From an uncultured bacterium (GTDB lineage Bacteria; Verrucomicrobiota; Lentisphaeria; Victivallales; Victivallaceae), in contig URVC01000001.1 in the NCBI GenBank assembly GCA_900551245.1, positions 62,001 through 126,000 on the forward strand: a DNA stretch of 64,000 bases. Reading direction: 5' to 3'. The notes below the pieces were generated by a model, which worked only from the letters and a program-made list of their open reading frames with translations, made no database searches and was not told where the DNA came from. Shown one piece after another: positions 16,423-24,647 of the stretch. The first letter of the stretch is position 1, and every line of letters starts with the position of its first letter. The translations under genes and the position numbers were made by a program.

Positions 16423-17632
16423 ACGAAATCCACCCCAGAGAATTCAGGTAGATCGAGGCGATCGAGAGACGGTTCGCCTCGGTCGGCGCCTGGTCAAGCA
16501 GCCCCGAAAGCGACGGAGTCTTCAGCGTGAGATCGACCAGACTGTCCACATCGTCCGCCGTAAATCCGAAATCCGCCAGCTTCTCGGAGACGCCGACCGA
16601 CACCAGCCATTTCTCCACGCCCTTGGCCGCTTTTTCCGCCTCGCCCGGCACGCCGGTCAGCCCCGGCACGATCGGCGCGAGCAGATCGGCCAGCACAACG
16701 GAACGGGCCGGATAGATCTCCTTGACGACCGCCGGCAGCAGAATCGAGAGACCGAGGCCGTGTGCGAGATCCGGACGAACCGCGCTCAACGGATGCTCCA
16801 GCGCATGCGTGTAGTGCAGAAGGCTGTTGTCAAAGGCGACCCCGGCGATCATCGCCGCGTAAGCCAGGAAATAGCGAGCCGTCAGATTGCCCGGCTCCCG
16901 GAGCGCCAGCGGCAGGTACTTCGAGACCAGTTTCACCGTTTCACTGGCCAGCATCACCGCCAGCGGATTGGCGGAACGGCTGGTCGCCGCCTCGATCACA
17001 TGATTCACCGCGTCGATGCTGACGAAGCGGGTCTGTTTTTCCGACAGAGTCGCCATCAGCGCAGGATCGTCGATCGCCCAGGTCGGATAGATGCAATCGA
17101 AGGCGATGACCGGCTTGAAGTTCTTCTCCGTATCGGTCACCACGGCAAAACGGTTCGATTCGGAGCCGGTCCCATGGGTCAGATTGACCGCCAGAATCGG
17201 CAGTGCCTCCTTCGGCGCGAATTCACAGTTGAACAGCGCGGCGGCCGTCTTCCCGGGGTTCCGCAGCAGAATCGCCGCCCCCTTTCCGGCATCGATGGCG
17301 CTGCCGCCGCCGATGGCGATCACCGCGCCCGCTTCAATGTCCGCCCCGAGTGCGACCGCCGTATCCACCTGACCGGTCGTGGGATTCGGGGTAACGCCGT
17401 CGTACACGGCGTAACGGATGTTCACCCGGTCAAGCGCCGGAGCAATCTTTGCCCAGGCGCCGGTCACTTTATACGCGCTGTGGCCGGTGACAATCAGCGC
17501 GCTTTTGATTCCCCGGGCGGCCATCTGCCCGGCAATTGCGTCGATGGAGTCGATGGCGCCCACACCGAAGTAGACATCGGTACGAGTCCGGATTACCTGC
17601 ACATCACGGATATCCATTCCAGTATCCCACAT
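16421..17632 (-). CDS. Iron-containing alcohol dehydrogenase
   Basis: A 403-residue group III (iron-dependent) alcohol dehydrogenase, a cytoplasmic NAD(P)-linked enzyme of fermentation or sugar-alcohol metabolism. The dinucleotide motif IGGGSAIDAGKG lies near residue 105. The metal ligands are the Asp of IDDPAL, the His of DAVNHVIEA, and two His in LLHYTHALEHPL. HALEHPL and AHGLGLSILLPAV are family signatures. ATG 17632 with GAGGAGG upstream was chosen over an open extension to 17737. It lies 102 bp after the LacI-family gene on the same strand, which suggests, but does not prove, that LacI controls it. Confidence 0.92.
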   Translation of the reverse strand: MWDTGMDIRDVQVIRTRTDVYFGVGAIDSIDAIAGQMAARGIKSALIVTGHSAYKVTGAWAKIAPALDRVNIRYAVYDGVTPNPTTGQVDTAVALGADIEAGAVIAIGGGSAIDAGKGAAILLRNPGKTAAALFNCEFAPKEALPILAVNLTHGTGSESNRFAVVTDTEKNFKPVIAFDCIYPTWAIDDPALMATLSEKQTRFVSIDAVNHVIEAATSRSANPLAVMLASETVKLVSKYLPLALREPGNLTARYFLAYAAMIAGVAFDNSLLHYTHALEHPLSAVRPDLAHGLGLSILLPAVVKEIYPARSVVLADLLAPIVPGLTGVPGEAEKAAKGVEKWLVSVGVSEKLADFGFTADDVDSLVDLTLKTPSLSGLLDQAPTEANRLSIASIYLNSLGWIS

Positions 17633-17733
17633 GATAAAACCCTCCTCAATTTGGTTGGAATCCGCCCTTACGGGCCGTTCGACTACCATACCACAAAACC
17701 GGGATTTTTCAAGCGTTGACAGCCGGGTTTTTC

Positions 17734-18717
17734 TCAACTCTCCCGGCCGGCGACCGACTCCCGCTCCACCAGTCGATAGGGAATTTGCCGCGACACGCCC
17801 TGTGCCGGATCGTGAAGCAGCGTCTCGAGCAGATCGAGCGATTCCGACGCAATCCGGGCAAAATCCTGGCTCAACGTCGTATGCGGCGGCGTGCAGAAAC
17901 GGGAGCTGCCGTTTTCAAAGGAGATGACGGAGAGTTCCGACGGCACCTTTTTCCGAAAGAGGTTCAAGGCGAAATCGACCCGCAGACCGCTGCCCTCCCC
18001 GCAGGAGATCAACGCGGTGGCCCCCGCCCGGATGATCCGCCCGATCTCCTCCAGCCAGGTTTCGGAAATTCCGTTCTGGATCAATGCGGGATCATTTTCA
18101 CAGCGGAATTTCCGAACCGCATGCAGGAACCCGGCCCGCCGGCGCTGTTTGGAGATCGTCCCCTCCGGGGAACCGTCGATCAGCAGACCGATCCGGGTAT
18201 GCCCGCGGCCGGCCAGATACTCCACGGCCAGCGACATCCCCTGCTCCTCGTCGGAACTCACGGAAAAAGCGTTCTGCACCTCGCCGCCGAGGTTGTTGAT
18301 CACCACCAGCGGAATGGCAAACCGGTTGTCCCAGTTTCTGGCGATGTCGTTGTAGGCCGCACAGGCGACCGCACCGACCGGGAAGCAGCGGCGCAGCAGA
18401 CCGAGGTCGCCCAGCGGAACCAGAAAACTCTGGAATCCCCGTCCGTGGATCTCCGAAAGCAGCGGCGGCAGAAGCTGATCGTGATAGTTCCCCAGAACTG
18501 CCGTTCCGGCAAGCGCGGGCAGGATCACCGCGACCGCGCCTCTCTCCTCCGACGATTCCGGGTGGTAATGGAGCCGCCCGGCCGCCGTCAGCACCTGAAG
18601 CCGCACCGCTTCGCTCACATGGGGGAACCCCCGGAGCACCCGCGATACGGTGGCGGGGGAAACGCCGCTCTCGCGCGCAATCTCCCGGATCCCCACTTCC
18701 GTCTTTCTGCGGCTCAC
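17734..18717 (-). CDS. LacI-family transcriptional regulator
   Basis: A 327-residue LacI/GalR repressor. The N-terminal helix-turn-helix plus hinge helix reads GIREIARESGVSPATVSRVLRG, and a periplasmic-binding-protein-like sugar sensor domain occupies about residues 60-327. The start is GTG (18715-18717) with AGGAA upstream. The gene follows the amidase gene by 37 bp and precedes the iron alcohol dehydrogenase, all on the minus strand. The effector is unknown. No clear palindromic operator was seen in the 102 bp before the dehydrogenase gene. Confidence 0.92.
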   Translation of the reverse strand: MSRRKTEVGIREIARESGVSPATVSRVLRGFPHVSEAVRLQVLTAAGRLHYHPESSEERGAVAVILPALAGTAVLGNYHDQLLPPLLSEIHGRGFQSFLVPLGDLGLLRRCFPVGAVACAAYNDIARNWDNRFAIPLVVINNLGGEVQNAFSVSSDEEQGMSLAVEYLAGRGHTRIGLLIDGSPEGTISKQRRRAGFLHAVRKFRCENDPALIQNGISETWLEEIGRIIRAGATALISCGEGSGLRVDFALNLFRKKVPSELSVISFENGSSRFCTPPHTTLSQDFARIASESLDLLETLLHDPAQGVSRQIPYRLVERESVAGRES

Positions 18718-18754
18718 GCCTGCTTCCTTTCCCTCTGCCGTGACCGGTCGCCGT

Positions 18755-19711
18755 CTACTTTACCAGCGACCGATGATATTTGATGACTCCGTCGGCGATT
18801 CCCCGGGCCAGCTTTTCGATGTAGGCGGCACTGTTCAGATTGAGCTCTTCCTGCCGGTTGGAGATAAACCCCACCTCGATCAGCGCTCCGGGACAGCGAA
18901 TGTCGCGCAGCACGGCGAATCTGGCCCGCTTGACGCCGCGGTCGGTCGCACCGGTCCGCGCAAGAAGCGAGCGCTGAATGCTGTACGCCAGCACGATGTT
19001 GTTGGAATCAAAGGCATTGCCGTTGTATTTCGTCCAGATCGTTTTTCCGCCGTTGCTGGAAGGCGCGCCGGCAGGCGTCAGGCAGAAGGTTTCGACCCCC
19101 TTCACCGACCGGTCGGCGGCGGAGTTGATGTGCAGAGAGAGAAAAAGATCCGCCCCGTACTTGCGCTGCAGAGCGCTGCGCTTGTCCAGATCGAGGTAGA
19201 CGTCGGAGTTCCGCGTCAAAATCACCCGGTAGCCGCAGGCGCCGAGAATTGCACCGAGACGGCGGCCGAGCCGGAGTGTGATGTTTTTTTCCAGCGAACT
19301 TCTCCCGGCTGCGCCCCGATCCTTTCCTCCGTGACCGATGTCCAGCATAATCGTCCGGATCGAATGGCGGAACCCTTTCCGGGAGCCGAGCAGCGGATCG
19401 ATGGTCTTGGCAAGATCGAGCGAACTTACGTAAACCGTCCCGGCACGCACAATCGGGCTGAAGCACTGCGAAATGCGCACGCCATTGAGAAACATGTACC
19501 GTTTCTCCTGGTAGACCGTCAGCCGGTCGGTGCGGTCACTGAGCACCCGCGCCGTTTTGGTGCGGGCAAAACGCATGCTGTGACGCATCGCCACATCATA
19601 CAAATTGGAATAACTGCGGCCGGAAACGGTGACGGTCCGCACCCCCGCCGCTTCCACCGCTCCCGCCGTCACGACGGCAAGCAGCGCAATCCACAGAAAT
19701 CGCACACCCAC
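18755..19711 (-). CDS. N-acetylmuramoyl-L-alanine amidase (Amidase_3)
   Basis: A 318-residue secreted zinc amidase that cuts the bond between N-acetylmuramic acid and the stem peptide. Residues 1-21 are a signal peptide (VRFLWIALLAVVTAGAVEAA). The catalytic domain starts near residue 122 with MLDIGHGGKDRGA (zinc His and the following Glu partner), continues with LILTRNSD and LFLSLHINSAAD (second zinc His), and ends with ALIEVGFISNRQEE (catalytic Glu). The start is GTG with GGAGGGG upstream, directly after the thiD stop (TGAGTG). An N-terminal AMIN-like domain could occupy residues 25-115. Role: cell separation or wall turnover. Confidence 0.9.
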   Translation of the reverse strand: MGVRFLWIALLAVVTAGAVEAAGVRTVTVSGRSYSNLYDVAMRHSMRFARTKTARVLSDRTDRLTVYQEKRYMFLNGVRISQCFSPIVRAGTVYVSSLDLAKTIDPLLGSRKGFRHSIRTIMLDIGHGGKDRGAAGRSSLEKNITLRLGRRLGAILGACGYRVILTRNSDVYLDLDKRSALQRKYGADLFLSLHINSAADRSVKGVETFCLTPAGAPSSNGGKTIWTKYNGNAFDSNNIVLAYSIQRSLLARTGATDRGVKRARFAVLRDIRCPGALIEVGFISNRQEELNLNSAAYIEKLARGIADGVIKYHRSLVK

Positions 19712-20590
19712 TCAGCGCCCCTCCGCGGGTTCGAGCCGGACCTCTCCGACGCTGTCTTCGACCGGCGGATACATGGCCGGAATCTTCGGAGCGATCATCA
19801 CCGCTTCGCGCAGGGAACCGAGCACGAACGCTTTCGCTTCGCAGAGCGCCTGCTCCCACGAGAGTTCCAGCGCAAAGGCCGCCGCCAGCGCGGAGCTCAA
19901 CGTGCAGCCGGTCCCGTGCGAAGCGGTCTCCACGCCGGAGAGCCGGGGAGAACCGAGCCGGTAAACCCGCCCTTCCCGGCAGACGAAGTCGACTGCGGAT
20001 TTCCCTCCGTTGCGGGCGTGACCGGTCTTGAGCAGAACCGAAACGCCCCAGCGCTCATGGCACTCGAGCGCGGCCCGGCGGAAATCATCCGGTCCGGAAA
20101 GCCGGCGCCCGAGCAGCAGCTCCGCCTCCGGAATGTTCGGCGTGATCCAGTCCGCGAGCGGAATGAGCCGTTCCCGGACAAGTTCGACCGCCTCTTCCGA
20201 CAGCAGTCGCGCGCCGGAGGTGGAAACCATCACCGGGTCGCAGACCAGACGCAGTCCGCGTTCCTCGACCACTTCGGCCACCGTTTCGACAATCTCCGCA
20301 TTGCAGAGCATGCCGCTCTTGGCGAAACGGACCGGAATCCGGTCCATCACCGTTTCGATCTGACACCGGACCCCTTCCGCGGGAACGGGGTCCACCCGAC
20401 GCACCTCGAGCGGATTCTGCGAGGTGACAGCCGTAAGCGCCACACACCCGTAGACGCCGAACGCGTTGAAGGTCCGCAGATCGGCTTCGATGCCCGCCCC
20501 GCCGCCGGAGTCGCTCCCGGCGATGGTGAGCGCAGTCGGATACAATTCAATTTCCCGGTTATTTCTGCTCATGATTTGTCTTTGCCGCAT
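19712..20590 (-). CDS. thiD: Hydroxymethylpyrimidine/phosphomethylpyrimidine kinase
   Basis: A kinase of 292 residues (286 if translation starts at the ATG at 20572) of thiamine synthesis, phosphorylating HMP and HMP-phosphate. Diagnostic segments are ALTIAGSDSGGGAGIEADLRTF near the N-terminus, CVALTAVTSQNP, KSGMLCNAEIVE, LVCDPVMVSTSGARLL, WITPNIPEAELLLG, VLLKTGH, and the anion-hole motif SHGTGCTLSSALAA. Neither possible ATG has a good ribosome-binding site. It directly precedes the amidase gene. No other thiamine gene is in the window. Confidence 0.93.
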   Translation of the reverse strand: MRQRQIMSRNNREIELYPTALTIAGSDSGGGAGIEADLRTFNAFGVYGCVALTAVTSQNPLEVRRVDPVPAEGVRCQIETVMDRIPVRFAKSGMLCNAEIVETVAEVVEERGLRLVCDPVMVSTSGARLLSEEAVELVRERLIPLADWITPNIPEAELLLGRRLSGPDDFRRAALECHERWGVSVLLKTGHARNGGKSAVDFVCREGRVYRLGSPRLSGVETASHGTGCTLSSALAAAFALELSWEQALCEAKAFVLGSLREAVMIAPKIPAMYPPVEDSVGEVRLEPAEGR

Positions 20591-20650
20591 TTCAGGATTA
20601 TATTTTCAATAAACTACATCGCCAAACAGAAAAAAACAAATCCCGGTTCC

Positions 20651-22009
20651 ATGTTTATTTCGGATATCTTGAAAACAGCGGCGGCGCTGCTGTTCACAGC
20701 GTGCACGCTCCACGCGGCCGGCGTCGTCACTTCGGACGGCGTCGAACTCGCCGTCAGCGGCGACGACGCGGCGGAAACCGCGGAACTGCTCAAAGCGTTC
20801 GACCGGCAGCTGTGCACGGTGTTCCGGGTGAACTCCCGCCGTTCCCCGATCCGCTGCCGCATCACCGCCTCGCCGAACGCGGCGCCGGGCGGCCTGCTCT
20901 TCCGTGCGAAACGAAACAACTGGGAGCTGGAATTCAACACCGCCCTCCCCGGCTGGCAGGAGGACCTCGAATTATGGCGGCGCCTCGCCGGAATCCTGCT
21001 CCTCGCCAAACGCGGCGGGCCGGTGCCGGGAAATCCCGCCTATCTGCCGATCTGGATCGCGGCGGGACTCCGGGCGGAAATGGTCGAACAGGAGAGCGCC
21101 GGGCGGCTGCTGCGCCGCAATCGGCACTACCCCATCACCCGCGCCCTGCTCGCGGCGCATCTTCCCCTGCCGGACTTCCGGTATATGACCGGCGAACTGG
21201 ATCCCTCCCGTTTTGCGCCGGGTGAGCTTCGCTGGTACCGGGAATTCTCACGCCTCCTGTTCGAAATTCTCTATCAGCTCAGTTCGCCGGCCGACAATGC
21301 CCTGCTGGATTACGCGCTTCTCTCCGCCGAACCCGGTCACTCCGTCGACCAGGTGCGTGCCGCCACGATCGAACGAATTCTGCAACAGGCGGCCTCCCGC
21401 AATGCGCAAAAACGGGATCCCGCTTCCAGGAAGAGCACAATCGACATCCAGCGATTCCTGGAGAACAAAGCCGAAGAGATCGTCTGGCATCTCTTCTCCC
21501 CGATGCCGCCGGAGATCGCCGAATCCCGCTTTCAGGCGATCAACCGGCTGGAACTGCCGGTGCTCGACGCGGAAGGCGAGCCGACCGGCCAAAAGGAAAC
21601 CGTCCCGCTGGAAACCCTGCCCGACCGGCTGGCAGGACGGCCGGATGGAGATGCTCTGCGCAACCGGAAACTCACGGAGATCTACCGTCTGGCACCGGGC
21701 AACTCCCCGGAGGTCCTCGCCCGCTACCGCGAACTGAGCGAGGCGCTGCGGGAGCTGCCGCTCCATCCGGAAGCTCCTGGCTACGCTTCCGCCTGCGGGC
21801 GGTTCCGGCGCGCGCTGGCGGAGGTCGAACGTTACTTCACATACCGCGCCCGGCTGGAAGAGAAGCTCGACGAGTACGCCCGCCGTGCCGCCTCCCCCGC
21901 CGAGTGGTACTCGGACCGGATCGAGGCGCTCCGCCGCACGCCCCCCTTTCTCACGGAAAAAGCCGGACAGCTGCTCGAACGCATCGAAAAGCGGTATCTG
22001 GAAGAATAA
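20651..22009 (+). CDS. Secreted protein of unknown function, possibly a degenerate peptidase-MA-like fold
   Basis: A 452-residue protein with a signal peptide (MFISDILKTAAALLFTACTLHAA, cut near residue 23). Residues 25-200 follow the outline of gluzincin peptidase-MA-like domains: an early strand set, a central helix (EDLELWRRLAGILLLAK) and then LPIWIAAGLRAEMVEQ, which matches the usual LPxWLxEGLAxxxE helix. The zinc motif HExxH expected in the central helix is absent (WRRLAG), so it would be catalytically dead. The C-terminal part (about 260-452) is helical and charged. The ATG at 20651 is the only start that gives a signal peptide. It faces thiD divergently. No function is claimed. Confidence 0.65.
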   Translation: MFISDILKTAAALLFTACTLHAAGVVTSDGVELAVSGDDAAETAELLKAFDRQLCTVFRVNSRRSPIRCRITASPNAAPGGLLFRAKRNNWELEFNTALPGWQEDLELWRRLAGILLLAKRGGPVPGNPAYLPIWIAAGLRAEMVEQESAGRLLRRNRHYPITRALLAAHLPLPDFRYMTGELDPSRFAPGELRWYREFSRLLFEILYQLSSPADNALLDYALLSAEPGHSVDQVRAATIERILQQAASRNAQKRDPASRKSTIDIQRFLENKAEEIVWHLFSPMPPEIAESRFQAINRLELPVLDAEGEPTGQKETVPLETLPDRLAGRPDGDALRNRKLTEIYRLAPGNSPEVLARYRELSEALRELPLHPEAPGYASACGRFRRALAEVERYFTYRARLEEKLDEYARRAASPAEWYSDRIEALRRTPPFLTEKAGQLLERIEKRYLEE

Positions 22010-22028
22010 TCCCCGTCACCAAGTTGCA

Positions 22029-22057
22029 TTGCATTTTTTCTGCCGGGGTGATATATT
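22029..22057 (+). promoter_or_regulatory. Sigma-70-type promoter for the flavoprotein-mre operon
   Basis: TTGCAT at 22029-22034 and TATATT at 22052-22057 are separated by exactly 17 bases, upstream of the flavoprotein gene that begins the mreC-mreD-mrdA run. Confidence 0.6.
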
Positions 22058-22147
22058 ATAGATTGCCGGTTTACTTCCCGTCGGCAAAGGTCCAGGGGAT
22101 GGATCAGGGAAAAAGGGAAACAACCAAACATTGTGTCAGAGTATCTT

Positions 22148-23176
22148 ATGGAAGAGTATGCAAATGTCCGGCCGCTGCTGAAACGCGGCTGCGAGTTCCT
22201 CGGCGTCCAATATCCGATCATCTGCGGCGCCATGACCTGGGTTTCCGAACCGAAACTGGTTTCCGCTGTCGCCAACGCCGGAGCCTTCGGCTGTCTCGCC
22301 GGCGGCAACGCCCCCACCGACATTCTTCGCGCCCAGATCGGCGAGATGAAGAAGCGCACCGACAAACCCTTCGCCGTCAACCTGATCACCATCGCGCCGG
22401 CCTACCACGACCATCTGGCGATGCTCGCCGAAGAGAAGGTCCCCTTCATCGTGTTCGCCGGCAGCTTCCCGCGGGAAAAGGAGATTGAAGCGGCCAAGGC
22501 GACCGGGGCGAAGGTGCTCTGCTTTGCATCGACCATCTCGATTGCGGAACGAATGATCCGGTTCGGCGCGGATGCGATCATCCTCGAAGGCAGCGAGGCC
22601 GGCGGTCACATCGGCCACGTCTCCACCACCGTACTGGTGCAGCAGGTTCTCTACCGCTTCTGCGACCAGATTCCGATTTTCGTCGCCGGCGGCATCGGCA
22701 CCGGGAAAATGATGGCTCACATGCTGCTCATGGGCGCCGCGGGCGTCCAGCTCGGCACCCGGTTCGTCATGACCGAGGAGTCCAATGTCCACCCCGCCTT
22801 CAAAGAGGCGTTCATCCACGCCAACGCCCGCGATGCGATTTCGACGCCGCAGTACGACTCGAAGCTGCCGGTGGTGGCGGTCCGCGCCCTGCGCAACCGG
22901 GGAACGGCGAAATTCGGCGCTCTTCAGCTCCGGCTGCTCCGCGAACTGGAAGCGGGCACCATCCACCGCCAGCAGGCGCAGGAGGAGGTCGAGAAGTTCT
23001 GGATCGGCGCTCTGCGGCGCGCCGCGGTCGAGGGCGATGTGGAAATGGGTTCGATGATGGCCGGCCAGTCGGTCGGACTGGTCGACAAGGTCATTCCCAT
23101 CCGCGAACTGCTCGACGAACTGCTCCGCGACGCCGATCGCGAACTCGTCGAAATCAAACGGAAACTCTCCTGCTGA
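22148..23176 (+). CDS. FabK / nitronate monooxygenase family flavoprotein
   Basis: An FMN-dependent TIM-barrel oxidoreductase of about 342 residues. Family motifs are YPIICGAMTWVSEPKLV, AGAFGCLAGGNAP, KPFAVNLIT, the glycine-rich EGSEAGGHIGH, IFVAGGIGTG, and MGAAGVQLGTRFV. The family contains the enoyl-ACP reductase FabK and nitronate monooxygenases. The GGNAP and AGGHIG forms plus the length near 340 are compatible with either, so a role in the last step of fatty acid elongation is plausible but not shown. The frame allows a GTG at 22133; the ATG at 22148 was chosen but neither has a strong ribosome-binding site. It lies 38 bp before mreC. Confidence 0.82.
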   Translation: MEEYANVRPLLKRGCEFLGVQYPIICGAMTWVSEPKLVSAVANAGAFGCLAGGNAPTDILRAQIGEMKKRTDKPFAVNLITIAPAYHDHLAMLAEEKVPFIVFAGSFPREKEIEAAKATGAKVLCFASTISIAERMIRFGADAIILEGSEAGGHIGHVSTTVLVQQVLYRFCDQIPIFVAGGIGTGKMMAHMLLMGAAGVQLGTRFVMTEESNVHPAFKEAFIHANARDAISTPQYDSKLPVVAVRALRNRGTAKFGALQLRLLRELEAGTIHRQQAQEEVEKFWIGALRRAAVEGDVEMGSMMAGQSVGLVDKVIPIRELLDELLRDADRELVEIKRKLSC

Positions 23177-23214
23177 AACGACGCGGAGACTCCGGGAAAG
23201 TGCAATAGAAAACA

Positions 23215-24075
23215 ATGGCTGGTTCAGGGCACAAGTTCGACAGACGGCTTCTCTTTCTTGCCGCCGCGGCGATTGTGCTCCTGTTCGGATTCGCCGGATA
23301 CCGTTCGCTCCGCACCGGAGCGGGGCGGCTGTTCGGCGATTTCTTTTACCCCTATCTGGCGCTGGTGCGCTCCGGCGTCGACGCGGTATCGGACCAGTCG
23401 TTACTGCTCTACAACCGCGCACAGCTCGCCGCCCGCCTGGAACAGCTCCAGGAGGTGAACCGTCAGCTCGCCGCGCAAGCCTCTGCCGCAAACGAGCTCT
23501 ATCGGGAAAACGCCGACCTGCGCCGGCTTCTCAACCTGCCGGTGCCGGCGGGCTGGAGCTACGCCGCGGCGGAAATCATCCTGCGCGACCCGCTGCTGTG
23601 GAACGAACGGTTCACCATCAACCGCGGGAAACAGGCGGGGATCGCCCCCGGCGACGCGGTCCTGACCGTCACGCCGGAAGGGCATCCGTTTCTGGCCGGC
23701 GTGATCGACCGGGTCGGAGAACACTCCGCCGACGTCATCACGCTCTACAGCCCGAGCCTGCGGATCTCCGTGCTCTTCCCCGCCACCGGGGCAACCGGCA
23801 TCACCAACATGGGGGAGCGCTACCCGACGCCGGGCAACATTCCGGTCGGCTATCTGCCGGCCCAGTACCGCTATACGCTGCACGAAGTGGCGCTTTCCAC
23901 CGGTTTTGAAAAGAACATTCCCGGCGGAATCAAAGTGGGGGAAATCAGTTACGTGGAGGAGGCCCCCTCCCGTTTCTCCAACGCTCTGACCCTCTCCGGA
24001 CTGCTCCGCCCCGCCGCCGGATTTGACAGTATCCGCTTTGTTGTCGTCGCCAAACGAAGCGGAGAAGCACGATGA
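23215..24075 (+). CDS. mreC: Rod shape-determining protein MreC
   Basis: A 286-residue bitopic inner-membrane protein of the elongasome. A membrane helix at about residues 10-28 (LLFLAAAAIVLLFGFAGY) is followed by a periplasmic coiled coil at about 58-105 (LAARLEQLQEVNRQLAAQ) and the double beta-barrel domain (RDPLLWNERFTINRGKQAGIAPGDAVLT, GVIDRVGEHSADVITLYSP). MreC activates PBP2 and links it to MreB. Overlaps mreD by four bases (ATGA). mreB is not in the window. Confidence 0.95.
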   Translation: MAGSGHKFDRRLLFLAAAAIVLLFGFAGYRSLRTGAGRLFGDFFYPYLALVRSGVDAVSDQSLLLYNRAQLAARLEQLQEVNRQLAAQASAANELYRENADLRRLLNLPVPAGWSYAAAEIILRDPLLWNERFTINRGKQAGIAPGDAVLTVTPEGHPFLAGVIDRVGEHSADVITLYSPSLRISVLFPATGATGITNMGERYPTPGNIPVGYLPAQYRYTLHEVALSTGFEKNIPGGIKVGEISYVEEAPSRFSNALTLSGLLRPAAGFDSIRFVVVAKRSGEAR

Positions 24076-24647
24076 AAGTCTGTTTTGAAATCACGCTCAT
24101 CGGTCTCGGACTGCTTCTGGATGTGATCGCCGGCAATGCGGGATTCTCCATCCGGCTGACCGCCTATCTTCTCTTCTACATCGCCTGCACGGATTCACCG
24201 CGCAGCGCCCTGGTCGGCGCAGTCCTCGCGGGCATGGCGCAGGATCTGCTTCTGCACCGCCCGATTCTGCTGACGCCCTTCTTGCTGGTGTTCGCCGTTG
24301 CCGCCGGCTGGTGTCTGCGGCGCAAACACACCACGCATCTTCTGGAAGCCGCCCTCCCGGGCATGGCCATCGGCATCGCCAACACGCTGTCAGATGCGCT
24401 GTTTCTGCTGTGGGCCGGCCGGCCCGGTTTCTCCTCCGGCACCCTGCTCTGGCAACTGCTCTTTCACGGCACGGTCGGACTGCTGCTTCTGCCGGGAATC
24501 ATCTTTCTGCTCGACGCACTTTCCGGTGCGCTGGATCTGGGCCGTTTTCTCGACGACAACCGGCCGCCATTGGAGCGCCGTCGCTGGGGCAGCCGGCCTC
24601 GCACGGTGAAAGAGCATACCGTCAATCCGGCCCGGGGGAGGAAATAA
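24072..24647 (+). CDS. mreD: Rod shape-determining protein MreD
   Basis: A 191-residue integral membrane protein with about five transmembrane helices (first LIGLGLLLDVIAGNAGF, then LTAYLLFYIACTDSPRSALVGAVLAGMAQDLLLHRP). The small size, helix pattern and position between mreC and the PBP2 gene identify it; MreD sequences themselves are poorly conserved. Its stop overlaps the mrdA start as TAATG, with GGGGGAGG inside its end acting as the ribosome-binding site for mrdA. Confidence 0.88.
   Translation: MKVCFEITLIGLGLLLDVIAGNAGFSIRLTAYLLFYIACTDSPRSALVGAVLAGMAQDLLLHRPILLTPFLLVFAVAAGWCLRRKHTTHLLEAALPGMAIGIANTLSDALFLLWAGRPGFSSGTLLWQLLFHGTVGLLLLPGIIFLLDALSGALDLGRFLDDNRPPLERRRWGSRPRTVKEHTVNPARGRK

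Noticed and set aside
18650..20650. A very long open plus-strand frame opposite lacI, the amidase and thiD, continuous with the secreted protein gene
   Set aside because: The three minus-strand genes have clear family motifs and start signals. The open antisense frame is a by-product of GC-rich codon usage; the true start on the plus strand is ATG 20651 with a signal peptide.
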